Both the position numbers and the translations under genes were made by a program. Positions 18,748 through 29,993 of a stretch of DNA of 64,000 nt are shown here, in pieces (the stretch's first letter is position 1; each line of letters starts with the position of its first letter). The stretch is from JBBSDP01 sp963754335 (GTDB lineage: Bacteria; Planctomycetota; Phycisphaerae; Tepidisphaerales; Tepidisphaeraceae), in contig CAVWFQ010000010.1 of assembly GCA_963754335.1 (NCBI GenBank), positions 992,001 through 1,056,000 of the forward strand, given 5' to 3'. The notes beneath the pieces were generated by a model. It saw only the letters and a list, made by a program, of their open reading frames with translations. It made no database searches and was not told the origin of the DNA.

Positions 18748-19710
18748 TCATATCTGAAAATCGAGGTATTCCATCCCCCGGCCGGATTTGGGTCGCCGAT
18801 CCCGATATTTCAGTTTCGGCGGTTCGGCGCTGACCTGATTCATCGGCGGAACGCTGGAAGTGATGAAAACGTTGCCGCCAATCAACGCGCCCTTACCAAT
18901 GACCGTGTCTCCGCCAAGGATCGTGGCTCCTGCGTAGATGGTGACGTCGTCCTCGATTGTGGGATGGCGTTTCTGCCCGCGGAGCAATTGGCCAAAGGCC
19001 GGAGCCAGCGCGCCCAGGGTAACGCCCTGATACACCTTTACGTTGGCCCCAATCTCGGTGGTTTCACCGATCACGACGCCGGTCCCGTGGTCGATAAAAA
19101 ATCGCCGGCCCAGCTTGGCGCCCGGATGAATGTCGATGCCAGTACGGCTGTGGGCGTATTCAGTCATGATCCGCGGCAAAAGCGGAACCTGCTGCATATG
19201 GAATTCGTGGGCCATCCGCTGCACGAAAATGCTGAACAGTCCGGGATAGCAGAAGATGGTTTCGTCGGTGCTCTGGGCGGCGGGGTCGCCGTCGAACGCC
19301 GCCTCCACATCGGTCAACAGAATTTCCCGAATGGCCGGAATGCCCTTCAGAAACTGATGGACAATCGAGCGTGCCTCGATGTCGCATTCGCTGCATTGGT
19401 CCGCCTCACCGTCCGCGCCGCTGATCTGATCCCGATAGCGAAGGCAGCAGCGAACCTGCTCGTAGAGCATCTCCGATAGCTCGAGCGCCAACTCGCCGAT
19501 CCGAAACTTGACGTTGTCTCTGTTGAGGCCCTGCTTGTCGAAATACCCGGGAAAAACGAGCTGCCGCAGCCGATTGATGCACTCAATGATCAGGTCGCGG
19601 CTGGGAAGGAGCACCCGATTGAGATGCTGCAACTTCGGAATGGCGTGGATGCTCGCAACGAGATCATCCACCACTTCGGCGAGCTTCTGATTCGGTTCGT
19701 TAGAGTCCAT
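18748..19710 (-). CDS. cysE: Serine O-acetyltransferase
   Basis: Makes O-acetylserine from serine and acetyl-CoA, the carbon skeleton for cysteine. 320 residues. The N-terminal helical region is followed by the left-handed beta helix of hexapeptide repeats (about 190-285): HSRTGIDIHPGAKLGRRFFI, DHGTGVVIGETTEIGANVKV, YQGVTLGAL, and IYAGATILGGDTVIGKGALI. The catalytic DHGTG His is present. The long N-terminus resembles the EpsC-type proteins of planctomycetes and plants. It feeds the sulfur genes at 31592-36889. Confidence 0.92.
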   Translation of the reverse strand: MDSNEPNQKLAEVVDDLVASIHAIPKLQHLNRVLLPSRDLIIECINRLRQLVFPGYFDKQGLNRDNVKFRIGELALELSEMLYEQVRCCLRYRDQISGADGEADQCSECDIEARSIVHQFLKGIPAIREILLTDVEAAFDGDPAAQSTDETIFCYPGLFSIFVQRMAHEFHMQQVPLLPRIMTEYAHSRTGIDIHPGAKLGRRFFIDHGTGVVIGETTEIGANVKVYQGVTLGALAPAFGQLLRGQKRHPTIEDDVTIYAGATILGGDTVIGKGALIGGNVFITSSVPPMNQVSAEPPKLKYRDRRPKSGRGMEYLDFQI

Positions 19711-19770
19711 ATGGAAGAGATGATGAGATGATACGCGCTCGTGAAACGCCGGACAAACGGGGTGGGTTCG

Positions 19771-19987
19771 TCAGACTCTTCTATGCCGCGACTTCCACGG
19801 AACCTGCGGGTGCAAATCCTTGAGCGGTTTGGACACCCGCCACGCCGCTTCACCGATGATCTGGATATGACGCAGCACGTGAGATTGAATGAACTTGCTG
19901 GCCTGAAAATCCGACTCTCGAGCAGGAACGGAGCTCAAGACCTCAGCAATCGAGTATGTCCTGCAAAAGCAATTGGTCACTCCTCAT
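19771..19987 (-). pseudogene. HepT-like HEPN toxin remnant lacking its catalytic end
   Basis: The start MRSDQLLLQDILDC (ATG 19987) overlaps the mntA stop as ATGA, the usual HEPN/MNT pairing. A one-base break at about 19945 leads into AEVLSSVPARES and HVLRHIQIIGEAAWRVS, clear HepT sequence. After VPWKS the sequence diverges and stops (19771) before the expected RX4-6H RNase motif. No other frame of 19713-19770 restores it. Either the toxin is dead or the end is badly sequenced. Confidence 0.65.
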
Positions 19988-20274
19988 AAAGGAATGGCCT
20001 CTCTCATCACTTGCTGCTGAAATCGGTCGCGCATGGCAGCTTCCTCCACGACATCGACCGGTATACCCAGCAGTTCCTGCAACTCCTCAACGAGCATTCC
20101 CCAATCCATCAAGCTTCGCCCCGGCTCGAAACGGACGAGCAAATCCAGGTCGGAAGTTTCGACGGCGTTGTTTCGCGCCATCGAGCCGAAAACCCGGACG
20201 TCAAACGCCCCGTTGCGAGCGGCGACGGCAAGGATTTCACCGCGGCGGTTCAGGATGTCGTTTCTGGTTACCAT
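19984..20274 (-). CDS. MNT-family nucleotidyltransferase (antitoxin of HEPN/MNT pair)
   Basis: 96 residues from MVTRNDILNRRGEILAVAAR. It carries the minimal nucleotidyltransferase signature FGSMARNNAVETSDLDLLV (GSx10DxD) and the LGIPVDVVEEAAM end. MntA enzymes AMPylate and silence HepT. The longer upstream frame is not homologous. It overlaps the hepT remnant by ATGA. Confidence 0.85.
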   Translation of the reverse strand: MVTRNDILNRRGEILAVAARNGAFDVRVFGSMARNNAVETSDLDLLVRFEPGRSLMDWGMLVEELQELLGIPVDVVEEAAMRDRFQQQVMREAIPL

Positions 20275-20513
20275 GCTGCGTGCCGAACTTCCGTCAGCTG
20301 CACCGCTGTCCGGCTCTAACAGTCGAAACTTAGCACGCATTGTACCCGATGAGAGCGGCCATGCTCCACAGCGGCGCCCGGACATCTTGATTGACCCCGC
20401 TATTCGCGCGTGCCGCACTCTGGCTTAGGATTGAGTGTGGTCGCGTTTTAACCACTGGTAACGGCGATGGTCTGTGGATAGTTTTGGCTGTACGCGAGTC
20501 ACAAGGAGAATGC

Positions 20514-21910
20514 ATGGAAGCATTGATGATCGGCGTATCGGGAATGCGTGGCACCGTTGGGGGGACGCTGACGCCCGTAGTGGTTTCACGCATGGCGGCG
20601 GCGTTTGCCGTCTGGCTGAAGGGTTCGGGGTTGCCGGCGAACGGCTCGCATTTCCAGGTCGCCTTCGGCCGGGATTCGCGCCCGAGCGGGTCCTGGGTTC
20701 GCGACGCCGCGGTCGCGGTCCTGACGGCCAGCGGCATCGAGGTGGTCGATCTGGACATCGTCACCACGCCCGGCGTCGCAATGATGGTCAAACATCTGTC
20801 CGCGGATGCCGGCTTGATCGCGACCGCTTCCCACAATCCCATCCAGTGGAACGGCTTGAAATTCCTCAACCGCCAGTGCGTTGCGCCGCCGCCAACCGAT
20901 GCCAAGGCGATCGCCAAGCTATACGCGGAGGAAAAATCGGATTTCGTGCGCGTTGAAAAGCTGCATGCTCCGCGCCGCAACAGTGAAACGCATGCTTATC
21001 ACGTGGGGCGGATTCTGGAACATGTGGACGTTCTGGGCATTTCCACCAAACGGTACAAGGTCGTCCTCGACAGCGTGAACGGGGCCGGGTGCGTTGCGAC
21101 GTCGATGCTCCTGAATCGTCTGGGGTGTCAGGTCGTCCACCTCAACGACACGCCTAACGGGCTTTTTCCACACGAACCCGAACCGACGGCGGCTAACCTG
21201 ACCGCTTTGGCCGCGGAGGTGAAACGGCAAAAGGCGATCGTGGGCTTCGCCCAGGACCCGGACGCGGATCGCCTGGCGGTGATCGACGAGAACGGCCAGT
21301 ACATCGGCGAGGAATATTCCCTGGCGTTGGCGGCCCAGTTTCTTCTCTCGAAAAAACGGGGCGTTGCGGTGACCAATTTATCCACGAGCCGGATGCTCGA
21401 CGACGTGGCCGCCGCGTTCGACGCCCGCGTGATCCGCACCCCAGTCGGCGAAGCCAATGTCGTCCAGGCGATGATCGCCAACCAGGCGGTCATCGGCGGC
21501 GAGGGCAACGGCGGAGTCATCGACCCGCGCATCGTTCCCGGCCGCGACAGCCTGGTCGGAATTGCCTACGTTCTTCAACTCATGGCTTCGACCGGCAAAT
21601 CGATCAGCCAACTCGTGGCGGGCATGCCGCGATATGAAATCGTGAAGACGAAATTCGAAACCCGGCGCGAGGAGGCCGATCGCGCCGTCGCCGCCTTGAA
21701 GCGCATTTTGCCTCGGAAAAAGTGGACCTTCAGGACGGCATTCGCATCGACTGGTCCAACGGATGGGTCCACGCCCGTCCGAGCAATACCGAGCCGATCA
21801 TGCGCATCATCGCCGAAGCGCCGGATCGCGCCACGGCCGAAGAGCGGATCGCGGAAGTGCAGGCGATTGTCGATCGGACATTGAGAAATCGCGAAGGCGC
21901 AAGCGACTGA
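20514..21910 (+). CDS. glmM: Phosphoglucosamine mutase / phosphohexomutase, frame-broken
   Basis: About 465 residues. Alpha-D-phosphohexomutase fold: SGMRGTVGGTLTPVVV at the start, the catalytic serine in TASHNPIQWNGLKFLN, the Mg2+ loop DPDADRLAVID, and the sugar loop GGEGNGGVI. The phosphate-binding loop VHARPSNTEPIMRIIAEAP is reached only after adding one T to TTTT at about 21705-21711 (KRIFASEKVDLQDG). A homopolymer error is thus likely. It probably makes GlcN-1-P for cell-wall and LPS precursors; other phosphohexose substrates are possible. Start ATG 20514 has AAGGAG upstream. Confidence 0.85.
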
Positions 21911-21955
21911 CTTGGCGGCACGCGAGTCGGCGGTCTTTAAATCCGGAGGACAATA

Positions 21956-24197
21956 GTGAGACTTTTCGCAATAGGATTCGTGTCGACTCTTTATTTCGCT
22001 GCGGCACTCGCACGCGGGGCAGCCCCTCAGATTCCCGAATTGCAATGGGAACCGCGATCGGACTGGATCAACGTGAAGAGCGATGTGACTCCGGCGGCAG
22101 TCGGCGACGGAAAAGCGGATGATACCGCCGCCCTTCAGAAGGCGCTCGATACGCTCGCGGTCGAAATGGAGCAGCGATGTACGGTTTTCCTTCCGCCGGG
22201 CGTGTACCGAATCACCAAAACACTTGTCCTGCGTCATCGTGACGGGATCATGCTGACCGGAAGCGGACGATCGACCCGGATCGTGTGGGACGGCCCCGAG
22301 GGCGCGGCTGACGACTCGCGCATGTTCTGGAGCGACGGCGCTCCGCACAGCGTCTACACCGGCATCGTCTGGGACGGCAACCACAAGGCGCACACCGGCT
22401 TCGATCACGATTCACATAATTTCTTCGAGACGGAGATCGATCATCGCGACGAGGCCTTCATCAACTTCACGGGAAGCGGCATTCGTTGCGGCCACGATCA
22501 GGCACGCCCCCAGGCGCAGGCCAGCGCTGAAACGAGCATCCTGAATTGCCTGTTCAGCAATTGCGATCGCGGCGTCGAGCTCCTGGAATTTAACGATTAC
22601 AACTTCACGATGGCCGGTTGCGAGTTTCTTGATTGCATCGAAGGTGTGCATGGCGGCAAGGGATGTAATTTCTACGTGCGCGACAGCCACTTCGAACGGA
22701 GCCGATCAACCGACGTGTTTCTTCACGCCGAACACAGTTGCTCGATTCGTCGATGCACGTCGATCGGCTCACGCGAGTTCGTCGATCACAACTGCATCGC
22801 CCCGCTGACGGTTGAAGACTGCCAGGTCTCGGCATGGACGAACTCCAACGGTGCGCTCTTCGTCAACGGTGGGCCGGCCATCGTTTTCGACTGCGTTTTC
22901 ACGAAGGCGCCCACCGCGCATCCTCCGGTGGTATGCGTTCCCACGCAGCGGATCATCCTGAGTGGCAACCAGAGCCACGACACCGGCGGGAAAGTGATTG
23001 TCGATGGCGCGACCGGGGCGGTCGAGGTTCCACCGGGACATTTTGGCCCATCACTTCAATCACCGGATCAGCGATTTCTGGACGAGACGCCGGAGAAATC
23101 CGGGAAAGTCTTCGACGCCAGGCGCGACTTCGGGGCCAAAGGAGATGGAAAGACGGACGACACCAAGGCGGTTCAGGCCACGATCGACGCCGCTCGGCAG
23201 CAGGGACAAGACGCCGTCGCGTATCTTCCAAGCGGCGATTACCTGATCGGCGAGACGATTCACGTGACGGGAAGCAAATTCAGCTTGGCCGGCTGCGGGA
23301 TCCACAGCCGGTTGCTGTGGAAAGGCGTGCCGGGCGGAATCATGGTCGGCGTGCGCGATACGCACGAAGTGAGTATCTGCGACCTGGACGTCGGCGAAGC
23401 CGGACACCAGGAGAATGGCGTCGACATCCAGCAGATCGGCGGGAACAACTCCTCCATTTATTACCGGCACATCTGGATGTTCGGAATGTACAGCATGAAG
23501 CCCTTCGTGAAAGGCTTTGAATGCCGCGGGCTGACGAGCGGCGACGTGATCCTGCGCCGACCACTTCACCGGCAACCTGCATTTTGCCGATTCCTCGCGC
23601 GGGACGGCTCTGTTCAACACTTCGTACGAAGGAGCGATCACGGTCGAAGGAAATTCCGCGCCCGACAGCGGCGGCACACTCGGATTCATGACACGCCTTT
23701 CGACGGGCAATATTCACGGCCTTTACGTGCGTAACAGCCAGAGCATCGTGATGAGCGACTATTACGTGGAGAGCGCTGACCACCTTCTGGACCTGCGCGG
23801 CGACCCCGGTGATACGCCCGGACGCATCACCATCTGCATGGCCAAGACGCACTGCCTGAAAAATCCGGTCATCGAAATCGGCGATTATCAGGGGCAGATC
23901 TCACTCGGGCCGAGCATGTTTTATCCGGGCATGATCAACCCCGCCGAGATCGTGCATCGGGTCGCCGGGCCCCTGAAGTTCATTCTGATGAGCACGATGG
24001 CCTACGACATCCAACTCCATTTTGACCTGGGCGCGGGAACGGAGCGGATATTTGTGGGCAATGACGGAAAGAGTCCGCCGGACGAAATTCCTGCCGGCGC
24101 ATCAGACAATGTCGCCGACGCATTTGACGATCTGCGAAAACTCGGCGCGCTCGATTTGAAGCTGAATTATCCGGGAATCAAAGGCCAACCACATTGA
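21956..24197 (+). CDS. Secreted right-handed beta-helix protein (pectate-lyase-like), frame-broken
   Basis: About 746 residues with a signal peptide (MRLFAIGFVSTLYFAAALAR). Two pectate-lyase-3-type modules each begin with the hallmark: VTPAAVGDGKADDTAALQKA, and RRDFGAKGDGKTDDTKAVQA. Parallel beta-helix rungs follow. One extra base at about 23545-23560 shifts the frame; the rest continues as DHFTGNLHFADSSRG to KLNYPGIKGQPH. A polysaccharide lyase or hydrolase role is likely; the substrate is unknown. GTG start has GGAGGACA upstream. Its end overlaps convergent fabI by 20 bases. Confidence 0.78.
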
Positions 24198-24972
24198 AGC
24201 CGGCGTCGACGTAGATATTTTCTCCGGTCACGCCGCTGGACAGATCGCTGAGCAGAAAAACCGCCGTCTTGCCGACTTCGTCGGCGGTGATGTTGCGCTG
24301 AAGGGGCGCTTTTCGTTCCATATGGGCAAACATTTCATCGATCCCCCCCACCGCCATCGCGCTGAGGGTCTTCACCGGTCCGGCGGAAACGGTATTGACC
24401 CGAATCTTTTTTGCTCCCAGATCGAAAGCAAGATAGCGGGCGGTGGCCTCGAGCGCCGCTTTGGCCACGCCCATGACGTTGTAGCCGGGGATGACCTTTT
24501 CGCTCCCCAGATAAGTCAGCCCGATCACGGAACCCCCTTCAGGCATCAATGGGAGTGCGCCTCGGGTCAATGCGATCAGGCTATAAGCGCTGATGTCGAG
24601 CGCCTGCTTGAAAACCTCGCGCGGCGTCGAAGTGAAAACGCCAGTATCTTTTTTCAGGAAATCGCGGTTGGCAAAAGCCAGGCAATGAACGAGAAAATCG
24701 ATGGTCCCAAACTGTTCGCGGGCTGCGGCAAAGAATTTTTCGATCGATTCATCGCTCGCAACGTCGCAGGGATGCAGCCAGGAATCGGCAAACCCATTTT
24801 CCTCCATCGCCTTACGGACGCGACGCTGCGATTTTTCGATATTATCCATCGGCAGAAAGCCGAAGCCGCACTTGCCCCCCTGCTGAATGGCATTGCTTGC
24901 GATATGCGTGGCGATACTGCGGTCGTTGGCGATGTTCAGAATCAGACCCTTCTTGCCGTCCAGAATTCCCAT
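24178..24972 (-). CDS. fabI: Enoyl-ACP reductase (NADH)
   Basis: Last reduction step of each fatty-acid elongation cycle. 264 residues, divergent SDR of FabI type. It has the cofactor region GLILNIANDRSIATHIASNA, HCLAFANRD, and the Tyr-X6-Lys pair in YNVMGVAKAALEATARYLA. VNTVSAGPVKTLSAMAVGG and the C-terminal GVTGENIYVDAGFNVVGL follow. Single gene, convergent with the beta-helix gene. Confidence 0.95.
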   Translation of the reverse strand: MGILDGKKGLILNIANDRSIATHIASNAIQQGGKCGFGFLPMDNIEKSQRRVRKAMEENGFADSWLHPCDVASDESIEKFFAAAREQFGTIDFLVHCLAFANRDFLKKDTGVFTSTPREVFKQALDISAYSLIALTRGALPLMPEGGSVIGLTYLGSEKVIPGYNVMGVAKAALEATARYLAFDLGAKKIRVNTVSAGPVKTLSAMAVGGIDEMFAHMERKAPLQRNITADEVGKTAVFLLSDLSSGVTGENIYVDAGFNVVGL

Positions 24973-25060
24973 GTGATCTCCGTTTTACGAACCGGGATCA
25001 GCTTAGTGCCACGGGAACGAGGCGACAAGACGAGTGGACGCCGCGATGGCGGACCTCACA

Positions 25061-25306
25061 TTATTTTTCGTCGCGAAAGGCCAGGACCCGGAACAATTCC
25101 TTCTCATTAAGGATGTTCCTGAGATCGTGAAGGATCTGATCCGGCGATTTGGTACCGAGCAGTTCCATGATTTTGCGCTCGCGATCAAGCAAAACGGCCA
25201 TGGAATCGGTCGTTGACCCGTCGAGGCGCGGCACGTCCGTGCAGTCGCCCTTGCGTGACAAGAAAACCCTACCCGCCCCGGTCGAATCCATTGCAACTTC
25301 CTGCAT
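25061..25306 (-). CDS. Small hypothetical protein
   Basis: 81 residues, or 46 from the internal MAVLLDRERKIMELL. No known family recognised. The C-terminal half (KSPDQILHDLRNILNEKELF) is predicted helical and charged. It sits 7 bases after the WD40 gene on the same strand, which suggests co-transcription. Confidence 0.45.
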   Translation of the reverse strand: MQEVAMDSTGAGRVFLSRKGDCTDVPRLDGSTTDSMAVLLDRERKIMELLGTKSPDQILHDLRNILNEKELFRVLAFRDEK

Positions 25307-25313
25307 AGGCTCC

Positions 25314-27122
25314 TCAGGTATTCCGTAAGTTCAGGTCAGGACAAGCAACAATTGCGCCAAGGAATATCGAGCCCCGATAACGCGCCAATAAGGCGGTTTG
25401 GGGATTTGAAACGCCCAATTCTGGATGGAAGATGGACACAATGTCGGTCACGATGAAGTCATCGGAAGCTGCTGTCGCGGTATAGATCGATCCATGTAAT
25501 TCGTCAATGAAGACAGGAGATGTGCTGGCGTCGAATTGAATCAGCTCCCGGCCCGATTCGAGATCCCACCAATAGACAATGTGGTTGGGACCGCTGGAAA
25601 GCAGCCGGCGCCCATCATTCGAAAGGGCGAGCGCATAAACCTGGCCCCCCTGTGAATGCCGAAACAACTGTTTAAGCGTCTTTGCGTCAAAGACGTTCGC
25701 AAACCCGTCCCAGCCCCCGGTCGAAACGCGGCGACCGTTGGCCGACCAGGCGCTGGCATAGCTTCCTTCGCCGGCGAAATTCGAGACCAGTTTTCCCGTC
25801 AGGGCCTCGTAAACATGTGACGGGGTCATATTGTCCGCGATGAGCACGAGCTTGCCGTCGGGAGAAATTACCGCGGAATTGACGTCATTCCCAAAATTGA
25901 ATCGATGGATCTCCCGTCCGGTCTCGAGGTCCCAGACGCGAGCCGTATGGTCGATGCTGCCGGTAATCAAGAGCTGAGCGGTTAAAGCGACCGAAAGACG
26001 TACGATCGTTCCGGTGTGTCCCTCAAAACGGCGCACTTCATTTCCGTCCAGCACATCCCACATTCGCACGATGCGGTCCTCCCCGCTGGAAAGCACATAC
26101 CTGCCGTCCGGCGTAAACCGCACCTCGCGTACATGGCCGGAATGCCCGGAAAATCGCATCACTTCGCCCGGCGGCTCCCCGATGAACGGCGCCTCGGCCA
26201 ATCGCTTCTCGACCGCAAGGCGCGACAGCCCCTTCACCCGCGGAAAGGCGCACTTGAGATACATGTAGCCGCGTTTGAACATCCCGGTCCGTGCAGAGCC
26301 AGTCTGTTTCTGGCCGGCATCCCACCAATCCGAACCCAGCGCAACGATCTGCTGCAGTTGCGTCGGGTTTGCGAGATCGCGATCGGAAAGGCTTTTCAAG
26401 ACCGGGTCGGAACCGCGGCTCAACAGTGGCAGCCCAAATTTCCCAGCGATGTTGCCGAAAACAGATATCCTCCCCCACTGTCAGGTTGGCTGCAGCATCG
26501 GAGGGTTCGCTGCGCAAGCGTTCGACGGCTGCCGCGAGCTTCTGTGATTCCTCTTCGTGTCGTTGCAATTCCGACAGCCGGTTCTGCGCCGCGGCGACGA
26601 TGTCAGGCGATTTCCCCCGGCGTGCTGATTTTTCGGCGAGCTCGGCACAGCGCATCGCGACGTTCAGCTTGATTTCGCCAGTGAGGCTGAGTTGAAGAGC
26701 CGCATCGGCTATTTTGGCGAAGGCGGCCGGATCGTCGATCACCTTCGCGCACTCCGACAACGCGCCGTACTCCTCGGCAGCGGCATCGACGCTGAACACC
26801 GTGGCAATTCGCGCGGATGCAGCCAGAACGGTTTCGACGTCGCCGGCCGAAGCGGCCAAATCCGCGATTCCCTGAAAAGCACAAATTTTGCCGCAGCGTC
26901 GTCGTTGGTTTGATCAGCTTGAGTAAGCAATTTCGCCGCAAGATGACGGCGGGCAGCACTTGTTCGATTGGCGTATTCTGTTGTGAAAATCGATTTAATC
27001 GTTTTATCCGCGGCAGCCTGAGCGGCGGCGTCTGGAACCGGCAGCTTCGGTTCCACGGCGAAAGCCGGGACAAGTCCGAAGACCCAGAAAACACAAACGA
27101 GCCGGAAGTTATGGCGGGTCAC
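25314..27122 (-). CDS. Secreted WD40-repeat protein, two frame breaks
   Basis: About 602 residues. It begins with signal peptide MTRHNFRLVCVFWVFGLVPA. It breaks at about 26870 into AGDVETVLAASARIATVFS and a helical region. It breaks again at about 26430 into MSRGSDPVLKSLSDRDLANP. WD40 blades occupy the C-terminal part: SGHSGHVREVRFTPDGRYVL, EDRIVRMWDV, GHTGTIVRLSVAL, DHTARVWDLETG and four more ending near HIVYWWDLESG. The protein is probably a periplasmic beta-propeller scaffold; partners are unknown. Confidence 0.7.
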
Positions 27123-27243
27123 TCAATCTCCCTGCGATGGATGCCGTTCAGACAAAAGTCTAAGTGCGCTTATAGAAGCGATCCGTTAGCATAACCGCCA
27201 CCAGCATAGCCCTGAAATATAATGGGTTGTTTCCGGTCGCGCA

Positions 27244-29991
27244 ATGGTTCAAACGCCTCTCCTCTATTCACCGCCCTTTGATTTTGTCGATCTATCGCAC
27301 ACCCTCGAAGTTGACCAGGTGCTACGACAATTGAACACCGATGGCGAGCGCGGCCTTTCGGCTTCGGAAGCATCGCAACGACTCGGGCAACATGGCCGCA
27401 ACGAGCTTGCCGAAGCCCCCCCACCGGCCTGGTGGATACGCCTTCTGTCACAGTTCAACGAAATCGTGATCTGGATCCTGCTGGCCGCGGCGCTCCTCTC
27501 GGGCATTCTCCACGAATGGACCGACACGGTGGTGATTCTGGCCATCGTCATTCTCAACGGACTACTCGGTTTCTTTCAGGAGCAGCGCGCCAGCCGGGCG
27601 ATCGCTTCGCTCCGACGCCTCACGGCTCCGCACGCACGCGTTGTCCGCGACGGCTCGATTCTCGATGTTCCCGCGGCGGAACTCGTTCCCGGCGATCGAG
27701 TGGAATTGGAGGCCGGCGATTACGTGCTCGCGGACGTCCGTCTCACACGGTCGGCGGCACTGAAGATCAGCGAAGCGGCGCTGACGGGCGAATCGATCGC
27801 GGCCGAAAAGGAGGCCGAGACGATATTTGACGCAGGCATCGGCGTTGCCGACCGAAGCAACATGGCCTGGATGGGAACGACGGTCGCGGCGGGCAAAGCC
27901 AGTGCTGTCGTCGTTGCCACTGGGATGAACACACAGCTCGGAAGAATCGCCGGACTGCTGCAAACCCGGAAACTCTCCCAGACGCCGCTCCAGCGCCGGC
28001 TCGCGGAACTGGGTCGGGTGCTGGCGGTCGTTTGCGTTGCAATCGCCGGGGTCGTCTTCCTGCTGCACGTCTGGCATCACAGCCCGGTATCCCAGGCATT
28101 TCTTGTGGCGGTGAGCCTGGCGGTTGCAGCAGTCCCGGAGGGATTGCCCGCCATCGTAACGATCGCCCTGGCGATCGGCCTGGGCCGCATGGCACGGCGG
28201 AACGTTCTCGTGCGCAGCCTGCCGGCTGTCGAGACGCTCGGGTCGGTCACGTCGATCTGTTCCGACAAGACAGGGACCATCACCCGCAATCAGATGACCG
28301 TCCGCGAAATCATTGTTGCGGACCATTGCTACAACGTCGGCGGAAGCGGTTACGCGCCCGCCGGCGATTTTCGTCGGCGCGTGCTTTGCAACGGGGGTGA
28401 GTCACCAGGTCAATCGATCGACCCGCGCGTGGACCCCGACCTGATGCAGGCGCTGACCGTGGGGGCGTGGTGCAGCGGCGCTTCTCTTTCTCAATCAGAC
28501 GATGGCAACAATTGGGAAGTCATTGGCGACCCGACGGAGGCGGCGCTGATCGTCGCCGCCGGCAAGGCGGGCATCGAATGTCACGATCGGCAGAAATTCA
28601 TCCGCCACGAAATGCCCTTCGATTCGGATCGAAAAATGATGTCGGTGCTATTTGCCCCCGGCGCTCCTGCCGCTCTCTTTACCAAGGGGGCCGCGGAGTC
28701 GATTCTGGCCCGTTGCACCTCCGAACGTCGCGGGGGGCAAATCGTTGCGATGAGCGACCGGCGCATCGACGAAATTCTCTGGCTCAATTCGGAACTCGCC
28801 ACGCGAGCCCTCCGCGTGCTCGGGCTGGCCTACCGGGAATACCCCGGCGTGCCGCCTGCCGAACCGGTCGAAGAACAACTCGTCTTCGCCGGCCTGGTCG
28901 GCATGATCGATCCGCCTCGACCCGAGGCGAAGCCGGCTGTGGATCGTTGCCGGGAAGCGGGGATCCGGCCGCTGATGATCACCGGGGACCATCCCGAAAC
29001 GGCATTGGCCATCGCGCGCGAAATCGGCATCGCCGACGACGATAGCGAGGTTCTCAGCGGAGGCGAGTTGCAAAAGCTCGACGACGACGCGCTGGCGTCG
29101 CGGGTGCAACGCATCTCGGTCTTCGCGCGGGTGACGGCCGAGCACAAGTTGCGCATCGTGCAGGCGCTGCAGCGCTCCGGCCACATCGTCGCGATGACCG
29201 GCGACGGGGTGAACGACGCGCCCGCGGTCAAGGCCGCCGACATCGGTATCGCCATGGGGATCACCGGAACCGATGTCACACGCGAGGCGGCGGACATGGT
29301 TCTGACCGACGATCAGTTTCCGTCGATCGTCGCCGCAGTCGAGGAAGGTCGCGGCATATTCGACAACATCCGCAAATTCGTCCATTACCTGCTGAGTTGC
29401 AATGCCGGGGAAGTTTTGTTCATGCTCTTTGCGAGCCTCGCCGGCTGGGAGAGCGCGCTCAATCCGATTCAAATTCTCTGGATCAACCTGGTAACCGACG
29501 GATTGCCGGCGCTGGGGCTCGGCGTCGAGCCGCCGGAGCCGGACACGATGAATAGGCCGCCTCGTCCGCCCCGCGAGCCGGTGATCACCGGACGGCGCGG
29601 ATTGCAGATGATCATGACCGGCGCGATGATCGCCGCGGTGACCGCAGTCGGATTTGCGGCGGTCCACCGTGGCCGGCCGGAGAACCTTCCTCTGGCGCAC
29701 ACCGTCGCTTTCTGCATCCTGTCTTATTCTCAGCTCTTGTTCTCATTTTCATGCCGAAGCCAGCGCTACACGCTCCCCGAGCTGGGTCTTTTCACGAATA
29801 AGCCGCTGCTGGGCGCCATTGTGATCTCCGCGCTTCTGCAATGGATTGCCGTCGGGCCGGAGATCAGCGCGCGAATTTTCAAAGTTGAGAATCATCTCGG
29901 AGTGAACTGGATTCTCATCTTCGCGCTGGCGCTAGTGCCCGTGTCGGTAACGGAAGTCGCGAAAATCGTGATGAAGACGATCGGGAAGTGA
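27244..29991 (+). CDS. P-type cation ATPase, IIA (calcium pump-like)
   Basis: 915 residues, inner membrane. It has all core motifs: actuator TGES, membrane PEGLP (VPEGLPAIVTIALAIGLGRM), phosphorylation site SDKTGTITRNQM, and hinge TGDGVNDAPAVKAADIGIAM. The C-terminal region has NPIQILWINLVTDGLPALGL and GVEPPEPDTMNRPPR. The PEGLP motif and the C-terminal layout fit SERCA/PMCA-like bacterial pumps, so Ca2+ or Mn2+ export is likely but untested. The next gene is convergent with a 2-base gap. Confidence 0.9.
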   Translation: MVQTPLLYSPPFDFVDLSHTLEVDQVLRQLNTDGERGLSASEASQRLGQHGRNELAEAPPPAWWIRLLSQFNEIVIWILLAAALLSGILHEWTDTVVILAIVILNGLLGFFQEQRASRAIASLRRLTAPHARVVRDGSILDVPAAELVPGDRVELEAGDYVLADVRLTRSAALKISEAALTGESIAAEKEAETIFDAGIGVADRSNMAWMGTTVAAGKASAVVVATGMNTQLGRIAGLLQTRKLSQTPLQRRLAELGRVLAVVCVAIAGVVFLLHVWHHSPVSQAFLVAVSLAVAAVPEGLPAIVTIALAIGLGRMARRNVLVRSLPAVETLGSVTSICSDKTGTITRNQMTVREIIVADHCYNVGGSGYAPAGDFRRRVLCNGGESPGQSIDPRVDPDLMQALTVGAWCSGASLSQSDDGNNWEVIGDPTEAALIVAAGKAGIECHDRQKFIRHEMPFDSDRKMMSVLFAPGAPAALFTKGAAESILARCTSERRGGQIVAMSDRRIDEILWLNSELATRALRVLGLAYREYPGVPPAEPVEEQLVFAGLVGMIDPPRPEAKPAVDRCREAGIRPLMITGDHPETALAIAREIGIADDDSEVLSGGELQKLDDDALASRVQRISVFARVTAEHKLRIVQALQRSGHIVAMTGDGVNDAPAVKAADIGIAMGITGTDVTREAADMVLTDDQFPSIVAAVEEGRGIFDNIRKFVHYLLSCNAGEVLFMLFASLAGWESALNPIQILWINLVTDGLPALGLGVEPPEPDTMNRPPRPPREPVITGRRGLQMIMTGAMIAAVTAVGFAAVHRGRPENLPLAHTVAFCILSYSQLLFSFSCRSQRYTLPELGLFTNKPLLGAIVISALLQWIAVGPEISARIFKVENHLGVNWILIFALALVPVSVTEVAKIVMKTIGK

Positions 29992-29993
29992 AT

